A stretch of 64,000 bases of DNA from NCBI GenBank assembly GCA_002682825.1, contig NOKP01000008.1, positions 1,475,595-1,539,594 on the forward strand, written 5' to 3'. Each line of letters starts with the position of its first letter. The stretch's first letter is position 1. Positions 44,935 through 54,533 of the stretch are shown piece after piece. The notes beneath the pieces were generated by a model. It saw only the letters and a program-made list of their open reading frames with translations. It was not told the origin of the DNA and did not search any database. This DNA is from Neonectria sp. B-13 (taxonomy: Eukaryota > Ascomycota > Sordariomycetes > Hypocreales > Nectriaceae). Position numbers and translations under genes: made by a program.

Positions 44935-46010
44935 TCAGCCTACCAATCCAGAGCTTGTTAGGGTCCCTAGGAGTAGCTGAAATTGTAAAAGTGAGGGTCG
45001 CATCATGAAACAAGATCTGGTAGCTGAGGTAGGGCAGGATAGCATAGCATGGCGAGAGTCAGCAACGCATTCTCGTACACTGCGGCCATTTTTCGCAGAC
45101 TCTACAGTCCAGTCATCGTTCAAATCGTATATAATACATAACGAGTCGACCCAGAGGGACTTGATACCCACTTTTCTAGTGATGGTGATAGCATCCTGAA
45201 GTTGAGAGGGAGTTGATCATATGGCAGAGTCAAGCAGATGTTCTTGACGTTCGTCAGTTTCAAGACCGTAGCAATAGGACCTCCCCAACGGTGACTGAGT
45301 GTGATGTAGTCTCCTTTTGCTCCTTGAGATAGGAAAAGCTTTGACTTATTGGATCCACCAGCTGAGGACCCAACGTTGATGACCCGGGTTGGCAATGGCA
45401 GGCTACCATTGTGGACTCCACATATATTCCCGTGTTTGTTGCGCTACTTTGAGATCCAACACAATACGATCGAGATATTCGCCGCTGAATCAAGGGTTGC
45501 GCTGAGCTCGCTGCGACCAATTTTGTATCGCCCGTAATACACTGGTTTATATAGTCATTGTTAGAGATTGGTCTGGAAATTCCAGTTTATGGTAGATAAA
45601 TAAAACGTTGATAGGGGTAACTCTGCGGGCCGTAGATTCTGTTGAACAATTTCGTAGTCGTCACCTTTATCTGAGGATTCACCATCTGGTCGAGAAGAAC
45701 CGACTTTAGCAAGAAGAATCTCCAGCATCCTCACATCCGATGAGTTTCCCAATTTACATGTATCGTATTGATGTTATCCGAATGTCTGTGTCACAAAAGT
45801 CTAGCAGCCTCCGAGCTAGTTCCAGGACTGTAGTCTTTCCTGGCCGATCAAAGGCATCAGTTTCATAGTCCAGGATTTTACGAATTTGGAGTCTAGCCCT
45901 TGTACTATGAGCTGACAAAGATCGCATCCATGTTGAGTTGAGGTGTCGAGTGCGGCAATGGAATTGTTGGTGGCTGTAATAGGCATTGCGGGGCACAATC
46001 TTTGTCCCAA
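44935..46010 (-). pseudogene. HET-domain pseudogene, fragmented
   Basis: On the minus strand pieces of a HET protein appear in order but in different frames. They are GCDLCQLIVQGLDSK near 45920 (N-terminal Cys motif), PTRVINVGSS and GDYITLSHRWGGPIATVLKLT at 45395-45230, LPYDQLPLNF, then MGIKSLWVDSLCIIYD near 45170. After WTVESAKNG the sequence diverges and the C-terminal half of the family is absent. Multiple frameshifts and a 3' truncation make it non-functional. Confidence 0.75.
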
Positions 46011-46339
46011 ACTCCTTCTCTGCTAGTTAGACCAGGCTCTGCATTCTAAGCCCTGGCAGTTTGCAACGCATGAGGGACGTTATTGATGTTGCACTTTGTG
46101 TTAGGACAGAAGGAGCAAAATTCAGGCCGCAGTCTTATTATGCATAAACTACACGTATGAGTTGGGCGCTACTAGAGCCGAAGTCAGAGCCGGCCTGAGG
46201 TACGGCTACTTCCGGGATTGTATGGGCATTACATATTTTGAACTTGTGTAAGATGTGGTAAGAGCGAAATAAGAGAAACACCCAAGCATGATACAAGCGG
46301 ACAAAACATTGAAGTGTCGACAAATTAGATTCTCATCTA
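46011..46339. other. Intergenic, nothing recognised
   Basis: Between the HET relic and the 3' end of the membrane-protein gene. Confidence 0.5.
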
Positions 46340-48317
46340 TTATATATGTGGTATCATTTGCAGCCACGACGGTGTCCAATACGTCCCTATCGGCACTGCG
46401 CGTAGACTAATGAAAGATTCCACGACAAGATATGACCTTGCCAGGACATATCCAAACAGCATCAAATGCCCAGGGAACTTGTAAAACGTGGCCCAGGAGC
46501 TCTGCCCCAGGGATTCGTATTCGAAGAACTTCCTTGAGATGGCAGAACCAATATAGGTCACTGTAAAGAAAACAGGCATCGTGAGGATGATATCAAAGGA
46601 GGAGATTTTCCACAGCAGCTGCTCCATATCACTAGGAAAGCGCGAGTTTGAGACCATGAAGTGAATACCACCGTACACGCCCGGAAGAACCAGTAGGAGG
46701 ATGAGCAGAATCGGACTGCTGAAAATGAAGGACAGAATCTGATCCGGGTCGACCTGACTGTCTCCAGTGTACTGGAAGTTTCCTGCCGACCGGGTGAATG
46801 CATCGTGAAAATGCTGGTCGGGGTATCGTACCTGCTGATGGTCGTGGTGGAAAAGCTCGGGATATTGCAGCCTGCCTTCGATCAATTCTATTGCGTCAAC
46901 CACGCGCTCCCACCGCACGATATCTTGAGGGTTCAGATCTGCTGATGGTGGAACGGGCTCCGTCGATACCCACTCGGTGATCCAGACGTTCTCCGGAATG
47001 TCGTATGTGCTGGCGTAAGCGTTCTCGTCGAACCACGACGGTAGAACTCGCCGCTGGAACGTCTCAACTTTCCAAGCAGCGCTTCTTGCAACGATCCCCA
47101 GGCCCGATGGAAGCACTTCTCCTGCTTTCAATGTCCACTGCGCTCCTTTAGGCCGAACCCATTCGATAGACATGAGGACATGTTCGTCGTCGGTGAGATG
47201 TTCTCGGCGGCTGACATCGGTTTGATGAACCCAGACAAAGGCCGGTTGTTCAAATCTCACTTCTCCAATGTTAGATCTGGGATAGAATATGAATTCCTCG
47301 CTCCTCCGGAAGTGGAACTGCTCCTGGACCATGAGGGCGATGAAATTCCGGAATTCCGATGACTCGACCACCATCGGATCAGTTACGTCCTTGGGTTTCT
47401 GGTTTCACGTCAGTGTTTAGAGCTCTGCAGTTCAGCCTGATGCATAGACTCGGCATACCTTGATCCAGAAGACAAACATGACCACGGCACAGACGACATG
47501 CACCATGGTATGAATCTCCAGCAGAGACACGGGTAGCCCATACGCCTTGCGGACGATGCACTGCGTCGCCATCCAGAGAACTTGCGTCATGATGAGAAAC
47601 TTTTGGAACGTGTCTGCTTTGCTCTTGTCGTCGATGCTAGAACTTGGGATAGGGATGAAGTACCCCAGCCTCGCAAGCTGTAACACGCCGTTGACAGAGA
47701 GCCGCAGACTGCCGGATTCCAGAGTTCCGCGCGTGGCCCACCGGTTTGTCCAGTGTTGGATGTCCTTGATGGGGATTTCCAGTCCACCCATGGAAACGAA
47801 AAAGCCATACTTAATATCGAAGCACGGGTCCTCCTAGCAAGGACTTTGTCAGAGTTGCTTCGTAGTTGACGCTTCCACGACTCACCTCAGCTTCGCTGGA
47901 GTCGTCTACCCCTACAGTCTCCATTTCAACTCCATCAGCGCTCTTCTTCTGTTGCCATAGGAGGGTCAACTCTCTCGACAGCCTCCGAGCATCCAGAAAC
48001 TGAGACGAGGCAAGATACAGCACCACCTCTGGTGCGATAAGACCAGTGAGCACCCATTTGAGCTTTTCACCAAACATGGACATCTTCCGTGTGTTGGCGG
48101 GCACATTTAGGTGGAGCGCTGTGTAGATGCACGCAACCAGGGTGATGATACAACTCCATAGAATCGTCGTCGTGCCTCGAATCTCGGGGCTGGCAACCCA
48201 GACAGGTGCCTGGATGGTTTGGAAGGCAGTGAGGTTGCCCGTGTTGTTAAAAAGAGCCCATTCGAGCTCAACAAGGGCCTTGTCTCTATGGGGCGTGTAG
48301 TCACCATCGCGGGCCAT
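46340..48317 (-). CDS. Multi-pass membrane protein of an uncharacterised fungal family
   Basis: ATG at 48315-48317; exons 48317-47886, 47833-47459 and 47389-46340 (introns 52 and 69 nt), 618 residues. About seven hydrophobic segments are visible: TTILWSCIITLVACIYTAL, WVLTGLIAPEVVLYLAS, VHVVCAVVMFVFWI, FSSPILLILLLVLPGVYGGI, FDIILTMPVFFTVTYIGSA and two near the C-terminus. The pattern WALFN near the N-terminus followed by PEIRGTxxILWSC, and the EDPCFDIKYGFFVSMGG block at the first exon junction, recur in a widespread family of filamentous-fungal membrane proteins without assigned function. A soluble domain of ~200 residues lies between the TM groups. The upstream frame has a TTG only; the ATG chosen is the first in frame. 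Confidence 0.78.
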
Positions 48318-48878
48318 CGGGAAAGTCAACTCGGGTGGCGAAAAGCAGGCGGAGAGACCAGGTGCCAGCCGAGCTTCTGAAGGGAAACGTCAAGCCTTTA
48401 AGGGGAATGGATGGTAACATATTATGGCGCTAGGAAGAGTTGGGCAGTTTGCTAGGACTTGTCTCTCCTCGATCAGCCTAGCCGGTCTAGATTTCAGCCA
48501 CCTGCAGGCTATACTGTTTTACCCAGAGGTGTGTGTGCATCGGCTTTCATCTCCGGGTTACCTCTTTGCAGGATACATGAATGTTGGGGAAAATTGCATC
48601 GCCATTCGGTACGAATAGTCGAAAGAGCAACGCGCAGGTGATGTCTGTAAGAGTGTGAGCAATCTGAAGTCTAATCGGAGTATATCTCGCGTTCCACGCG
48701 GATGGCGTCTTTAGTGCAAGCCACCAAGAGGCAATAATAGCACACTAAACCAACTATTTGACGGCCTAATATTCCACGTCCGAACCGCCTGACTAGCTCG
48801 GACCACTTAGACTCGTCCCCCGCGACATTGTCGGAGTGTGCAAAAAGAAAAAAACATGCTTTACACATGTGGCTAGAT
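48318..48878. other. Intergenic, upstream of membrane-protein gene
   Basis: Promoter side of the minus-strand membrane-protein gene and terminator side of the tRNA gene. No other gene. Confidence 0.5.
48841..48854 (-). terminator. Pol III terminator-like T run behind tRNA-Asp
   Basis: On the minus strand the tRNA is followed, 25-38 bp on, by T runs broken by one C (A5-G-A7 on the plus strand). This is the usual RNA polymerase III stop signal. The second tRNA copy has the same arrangement. Confidence 0.5.
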
Positions 48879-48950
48879 CTCTCCCGCCGGGAATTGAACC
48901 CGGGTCTCGAGCGTGACAAGCTCGCATACTGACCACTATACTACGGAAGA
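48879..48950 (-). tRNA. tRNA-Asp (GUC), copy 1
   Basis: 72-nt cloverleaf without intron on the minus strand. The acceptor stem TCTTCCG pairs with CGGGAGA (one G-T), the anticodon stem CGAGC/GCTCG encloses the loop TTGTCAC with anticodon GTC, and the T arm GGGTTCAATTCC is canonical. Box A and box B sequences are intact. A nearly identical copy lies at 53838-53909. Confidence 0.95.
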
Positions 48951-49467
48951 TGGATGGTTGTGAACAACCATTGTAGTGAGTTCGATGGATCACGTGATAG
49001 TAAATTAAGTATATATGGCCCCAACAGCGCTCATCGATTTCAGTATGCTGAGCTTCAAGAATCGCAATATCCCCTTCACCAAGTGATGTTGGCAATTACA
49101 GGCCGATTCACACACCTACCAAGCCTTTGTGTGCTTTTTTGAGGTTCCCTCGGCTACAATGTTTGAAGGACTACCTTTCGGTGCGAGAATTAGGCGAACT
49201 ATTGTCTTCTTGCACTTTGGGGGTCTCGATTTCATCAAGAACATGTCACCTACTCCAAGCCTCGGTGTCGCCTATTTATTGAGCGGTGTTTCTTTCGTAT
49301 AATCTAAAGGCAATCACCGAGGGCCTCCAAGTTCACCTGGCCGTCCCAACTTCGCCCCTACGGCTGAGAAAAAGTGAAAAAGACAAGTCCAAATCTGCGT
49401 TATGAAGGCTGCATGCATACATGAGAATCAAGTCTACCATGTTCATCTCAATCACGGCCTAGCACGC
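48951..49467. other. Intergenic, nothing recognised
   Basis: Between tRNA-Asp copy 1 and the small hypothetical gene. Confidence 0.5.
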
Positions 49468-50088
49468 TCAGGAAGACGTTCTGCTATAAGGCTCCCCCTT
49501 GCTCCTGTCTGGCTTCCCATCCCTCACTCGATTTCGCTGATAGCGCTGCAACGCCTCATCGAACTTGAGCCCGATGGAGACAGCCGTCTGCGTCGTCGCA
49601 TCGTCAGTCTTCTCTGGGAAGTACTCGACGGCTAGCTTGCCATTCTCCTGGTCTGGGACAACGCGACAAATGAGCACCGTGTCGTCGGCCCGCGAGAATT
49701 GGTCCACGGCTGTAAAGTATTCGCGGTTGAGTGCGACCTCCTCAGGCGCGTTCTGCAGCCAGTCCGCGCAAGACTCGAGCGTCTTCCCAATGAATGGGGA
49801 CCGGAACTCGCCGTCTTCCATCGGCGCCTTGGTTCCCTCAGGATACTGGTTCTCGCGCTTCTTGGGCGCGTCACTGTAGGAATCAGTCGCCACGTACAGG
49901 TCCCAGCCTGCCTCGTAGTTGCCTTTGTATGCTCGGGTCAAAGCATCGTTCAAATACTAAGTCATGTGTCAAAATTTGTGCCAGATCATCTTGATGTGTT
50001 GTTGAGACTAGAAATGGAGCAAGCTTACGTCGATATCGATGTCTTCGGTTAGGACAAAGAGCGCATATGGTGGTATCGGGCCAGCCAT
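49468..50088 (-). CDS. Small hypothetical protein
   Basis: ATG at 50086-50088; a 60-nt first exon (MAGPIPPYALFVLTEDIDID), a 72-nt intron (49957-50028, GTAAGC donor, CTTAG acceptor) and a second exon 49956-49468, 182 residues. No signal peptide or membrane segment. The sequence is soluble-looking with a charged middle (SDAPKKRENQYPEG) and an alpha/beta-like second half (DTVLICRVVPDQ, AVEYFPEKT). Family not recognised. The clean splice and good composition support a real gene. Confidence 0.6.
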
Positions 50089-51267
50089 GATGGGAGGGAA
50101 AGCAGTTTGTGATTGTGAAGTAACAGGTTCGGTTCCAGTTCACAGAATAATGTTGTAATCGTGGATAGTGTCGGGCTCTTTGTAGAACTGACTTTCGAAA
50201 GTAGATGTGAGCGAGGCTTTGTTTCTTACCTTGACAATCCTGGTCTCGAACGTGTTTGTTGCGTGAATCGAAGTTAGCCAAAGCACGTGAGGGGCAGAGC
50301 ACAGCGATGATGTCAGGATGGAGAGAGAATGACGGGCCGAGCCATGCAAGGCATGTTTCAGCCCTCTTCAGGCGCAGCCAATATGCCAAGGTTGTAGTGG
50401 TATTTTTGCTTCCATCCATCTCGTATTCTGCATTGTCCTCCAGGATTTTATGCCGGGGGCCAAAATGCGTCTCATTCTCAGCTTGTCTCAACCAGGCCTC
50501 ACTGATCGCCCAACTTGTGCAAATAAACTCCTCCGGGCAGCGAATAGCCAGGCTGTCTGAATCTCACGTAATATTCGGAATGTGCAGTCGATTTCCGGTG
50601 AGATCTTCCATGTCACCGGATATTTCGCTCTAAGATCTGTAGTCCAAAAGTCTGGGTTGCTCTCTCTTCTCCACATCTCAGTGCCGGCGGATCGCGGAGA
50701 GGCAGGTCAGCTGCAATCCCAACTCCCAGAGGATTCAGCTGAGGATCAATCTGCGGGCACCTTTTGCTCGGCATTATTAGGCTGATTCATTCCGGATCAG
50801 CCTCTCCTTCCTATTCTTAGTCCTGCAACAAGATGGTCACATCGAGAATCTGTGGCTTTGCCCCCAAAAGGTCTGACGACTTCCAATCATGTTACGAATG
50901 CGAGCCTCTCTGTCCTACAGATACACCGAACATGCATTCCTATGTTTCACATACCTTCAAAGCCCTAGGGGGCTATGTGCCTCGACGACCAACACCAGAG
51001 AAATGGCGGAGCGCTCGACAACGCCCCTTTGGGGTCCAATTGTATGCCCATTCAGTTGTATTGGCAATACATCGTAGAAAGACATGATGGGGCTCGAAAT
51101 GAATGAGGCTTTGAGTATATATAAGAGTCAGTTCGTTGCAAACCAATGAGTTATTGTCCAGTCCAGTTCAGTCCAATCCAGTCAGCTTCTGGTCATTGTT
51201 TGCCATCATTCCCTCTTACACGAAGCCTTAACTTCCATATACCACATCTTCACTTTGAGCCATCAAC
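50089..51267. other. Intergenic, promoter of the nuclease gene
   Basis: 1.2 kb without supported gene; one protein-like minus-strand frame (50491-49883) overlaps the hypothetical gene and is a shadow. Ends with the TATA box and CAGTCCA repeats below. Confidence 0.5.
51116..51125 (+). promoter_or_regulatory. TATA box of the nuclease-type gene
   Basis: TATATATAAG sits 143 bp upstream of the ATG at 51268, followed by a pyrimidine-containing leader with tandem CAGTCCA-like units (51157-51186). Position and sequence fit a strong fungal core promoter. Confidence 0.6.
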
Positions 51268-52449
51268 ATGCCCTCGCTACAAGCTCTTGTCACTCTGGCC
51301 ATTGTCTCCGCATCTCTTCTGCCCGGCGTCCTCTCATCGGGTGTCCCATCCGACTCGTATGATGCCGCATGGGGAGCTTCCCTACCTCCCGGCAGAGCAG
51401 ACCGACTCTTCCCCCGGCAGGCCCGTGACTTTGGCACATTCACAGTGAGCTGCCAGGGATCCGAGGGCGCGTGTAACAACGCGTGCTATTACATCAACTG
51501 CGAGACGCAGGGATCGCCGGACGCTAGCAAGATCACGTACATCGGCCCCGGCAACACCGCAGAAAACGACCGCAATCGCATCGAGTCTGGCTGCCAGACC
51601 TCGGGCGGCAGCGTCTGCGGAAACTACCCCTTCAGCCAGAAGTTCATCGAGGATCAGTCGGCGGCTGGCGACATGGACTGCGACGAATGGCCGCCGGCTG
51701 TGTCGCAGCAGCAGCTGTTTTCCAACAAGCCGAACAGGAACAGCTTGCGCTGTATCCCGGCTAGCGAGAACCGTTCTCTCGGTGCCAAGATCGGAAACTT
51801 CATCAACGACAGGGGCACATTCCCAGGACGTCCAGCCGGTCCCATGGCGCGTGACGATTTTTTCCACGTCAGCCTCGACATCAACGGCGCAGACCAGAGC
51901 AAGCTCAAGTTTTGTATTGGCACGGGTACCTCAATGTGCGGCTCGGACGGGCTCCAGTTCGAGATGACCAAGAAGAGCCCAGTCAACAACGGCGGCAAGA
52001 TCGAAGCGCCTTACGACCGCACGCACAACGACAACCGGTACGCACTGCAGAACACGATCTACAAAGACGTGTTCCAGTGCAGTGTAGAGATGACCCGCGA
52101 CGGCGACCGCGACTTCAAGGACGTCAAGCTCTTCAACTACGACAACCAGGACGTCACCAACACACAATCCTGCAACATCGCCGGCGTCACGGGCACTTGC
52201 ACGCTGCAGGGCTTGCCCAACGACCTGACCATCTCCAAGACTGGCAACCTCGGCTCGGTGATAGGATTCGAGTATTCCGACTCGAATAACGTTAACCACT
52301 TCGTCTGGGATTCCGAGTCGACGGGGGATGGCAGGGGGCCGGCTACTGACGATGGCCAGGCGCTGAGGTTTTGCAAGGTGGTGAGGACGGGCAACCAGGA
52401 GGCGATTGAATGTTGGTTTCCCTGCTACCAAAATGCCGATGGTCAGTAG
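51268..52449 (+). CDS. Secreted protein with NucA/NucB-type deoxyribonuclease domain
   Basis: ATG at 51268, 393 residues, single exon. Signal peptide about residues 1-23 (MPSLQALVTLAIVSASLLPG), then a propeptide-like stretch ending in FPRQAR, which could be a kexin-type site. The mature part is Cys-rich. The segment MDCDEWPPAVSQQQ matches the DCDEYPxA active-site region of the NucA/NucB nuclease family, and ENRSLGAKIGNFIND is the usual companion helix. The last ~170 residues (beta-rich, NDLTISKTGNLGS) are an extra domain. A secreted DNase could help digest extracellular DNA or act against competitors (inference). Confidence 0.75.
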   Translation: MPSLQALVTLAIVSASLLPGVLSSGVPSDSYDAAWGASLPPGRADRLFPRQARDFGTFTVSCQGSEGACNNACYYINCETQGSPDASKITYIGPGNTAENDRNRIESGCQTSGGSVCGNYPFSQKFIEDQSAAGDMDCDEWPPAVSQQQLFSNKPNRNSLRCIPASENRSLGAKIGNFINDRGTFPGRPAGPMARDDFFHVSLDINGADQSKLKFCIGTGTSMCGSDGLQFEMTKKSPVNNGGKIEAPYDRTHNDNRYALQNTIYKDVFQCSVEMTRDGDRDFKDVKLFNYDNQDVTNTQSCNIAGVTGTCTLQGLPNDLTISKTGNLGSVIGFEYSDSNNVNHFVWDSESTGDGRGPATDDGQALRFCKVVRTGNQEAIECWFPCYQNADGQ

Positions 52450-52820
52450 GGATTGGCCTGGAGGAAAGTTGTAACGATAGATTATTTATATGCCCGAGTA
52501 TGGGACGGTTGTGTAAAAGATTCCTGCAACAACCTTGATGCACCGTGCTCCAATCCCTTGATCTCTCACGTACTAAACACGGACGGTTTACCTAACAAAC
52601 CCTTCAGCCCTTAAAGCATGCCGTAGCTCAACACTTCCTCAGTACCTTGCTGGGCTGGCTCTGGTTGCTTAGTTTCCAATTATCTCCCAAGGTTCCCGCC
52701 CAAGAGACCCTGCATTTGTATAAAGCCGTTCTCATGTTCAATTTCACTTCCACCTTCATTCCCATTTTCATCTAACTTTAAGAACGAAACAAAGCTCATT
52801 AAAACTCGTCAATCACGGTC
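52450..52820. other. Intergenic, nothing recognised
   Basis: 3' region of the nuclease gene and old promoter of the DUF3669 relic. Confidence 0.5.
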
Positions 52821-53530
52821 ATGTTCACTGAATTGGCGACCCTCGACCGAATCGGCGCCGGCTGCTGCGGCAGTGTCTGGGCCAGCACACCAGACGTTGC
52901 CACCATTGCCTTGAAACGAGACGACGGTGGGCTCAACCGATCTTTAAGGAACGAGTATCACATCCATCGACGAGTACTCAAAACCTTGGAAAGACGGCCA
53001 TCCCACCCTAGTTTCACCATTCCGTACTGTCACGGTTTTCTCGACAACCTTGAGGACTGGCTGGAATCCTACCTCGATTGCCCCTGGGTTCGACAACCTG
53101 AAACGCCCTCGTCATAAAAAGGATCTACCCATCTTAGAGCCCGGTCGAAAGCTGCTGGTACAACGTTATTGTCCAGAACGTGTCCAAGAGGGGGTGTTGT
53201 TGCACGACCCCAAGAATACTCCTTGCCTCATAAGTCTATACCTCGGGCGCCGCAGACGAGACCCAACTCGCCGGACCATGTTCTTCAGCCGGAGGGACTT
53301 TCCCTTCCACATTGATCAAGAGGAGGAACTCGGACTTGGCTCGGAAACATGGGCGATATTCGTGGCAGATGCACTCACTTTCCTCCACTTGAGAAACCAG
53401 GGTCGATGCCAATGATAACGAATTTATTATTGACCTTCCGCGGACTAACTCGCTCTACAACACCGCGCCGAGCTCCCTTGGTTCCTATTCCTTGTGGGTA
53501 ATTGACTAGGATTGCTACAGAGAAACCACC
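52821..53530 (+). pseudogene. DUF3669-type (kinase-like) pseudogene
   Basis: The first frame starts at ATG 52821 with RIGAGCCGSVWAS, a Gly-rich-loop-like motif, and ALKRDDGGLNRSLRNEYHIH, both diagnostic for fungal DUF3669 proteins. Near 53100 the family sequence moves to another frame (LLVQRYCPERVQEG, YLGRRRR, FSRRDFPFHIDQEEELGL). Near 53400 it shifts again (VDANDNEFIIDLPR), and the conserved end LGSYSLWVID meets a TAG at 53507-53509. Two frameshifts and one stop: not functional. Confidence 0.75.
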
Positions 53531-53837
53531 ATAAACCAAGCTTAACAAGGCATATAACATAGGCTACACCAAAGTACACGAATCGGTAAAATGGCCTTGA
53601 CTAGGCACTCAGCTAAGTGCACGCTACACCCCTACATCTCACTAAGCAAGATGTTATTTCTAATGGCCAACCCTGGAGAATTTGAGCAACACAATGGCCG
53701 TCAAGCGTGATCAACGCCGCCACAAACCAAACGACCGCCAGACAACCCAGTCCCTACCTAGCTCAGATACCAAAAAGAAAAAAAGAAATCTTGGTAAAGA
53801 TCAAAAAATAACTCAGGTGTAACACCTGTGGCTGGAT

Positions 53838-53909
53838 CTCTCCCGCCGGGAATTGAACCCGGGTCTCGAGCGTGACAAGCTCGCATACTGACCACTATAC
53901 TACGGAAGA
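53838..53909 (-). tRNA. tRNA-Asp (GUC), copy 2
   Basis: Same 72-nt tRNA as at 48879-48950, apparently identical over the cloverleaf, with anticodon GTC in loop TTGTCAC. The downstream flank is also similar (CACCTGTGGCTGGATCT versus CACATGTGGCTAGATCT) and a T-run terminator follows, so the pair arose by segmental duplication. Confidence 0.95.
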
Positions 53910-54533
53910 TAACAGGTGCTGAAGCGCCTGTGTAGTGTGAGGGGGTTATGGAAATGAGCGACTAATCGAAGACTAAGGAGCCTTAGCCCCCATCGGTGGG
54001 AAAAGTGCGACGATTTCTCGTTGCGGACAATTTCGCTACCCTAAATCAGTTGCCTTCATATACTTTGCCTAGCCTTGCTCTCGACAACGGCATCTAAGGA
54101 CTGATATCTGTTCACTAGAAGAGTTGTAAGCATTCCAATGCAGGTATATCCTTTATTTTTATGTCCAGCAGACAATCCACATCATCAATCAACTGAAATT
54201 TCCATTATCCATCCTCATATAACCCTACATGGTGCCCCCTCCATACCAACACAAAACAATACAACCCAAGGTATCCAGAAATTACTGAGCCTCAAACCGA
54301 GACACACGGAGACAAGCCCACCTGCAGACAGACAAAACCACCAAGTGCCGGGTATCGACGAGTAGTATAAAGATCTCCTCAAACACATAGGTACTATAAC
54401 ACAGTGGTTGCTGACGCCCTCCCTTCCCCTGGCCAGGACTCCTCTCGCCTCCAACACCAGCCGCCAGCAACGCGCTCCACCAAAGGAAACAATGATCAGC
54501 TCGGGCTATAAGAATAAAAAGATTTTGGCCCAA
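53910..54533. other. Intergenic, boundary to the core-gene block
   Basis: Upstream of tRNA copy 2 and 3' region of the striatin gene. Nothing else recognised. Confidence 0.5.

Noticed and set aside
51382..52431. Long minus-strand frames opposite the nuclease gene
   Set aside because: GC-rich antisense shadows (Val/Ala/Arg-rich) without start context; the plus strand has signal peptide and domain.
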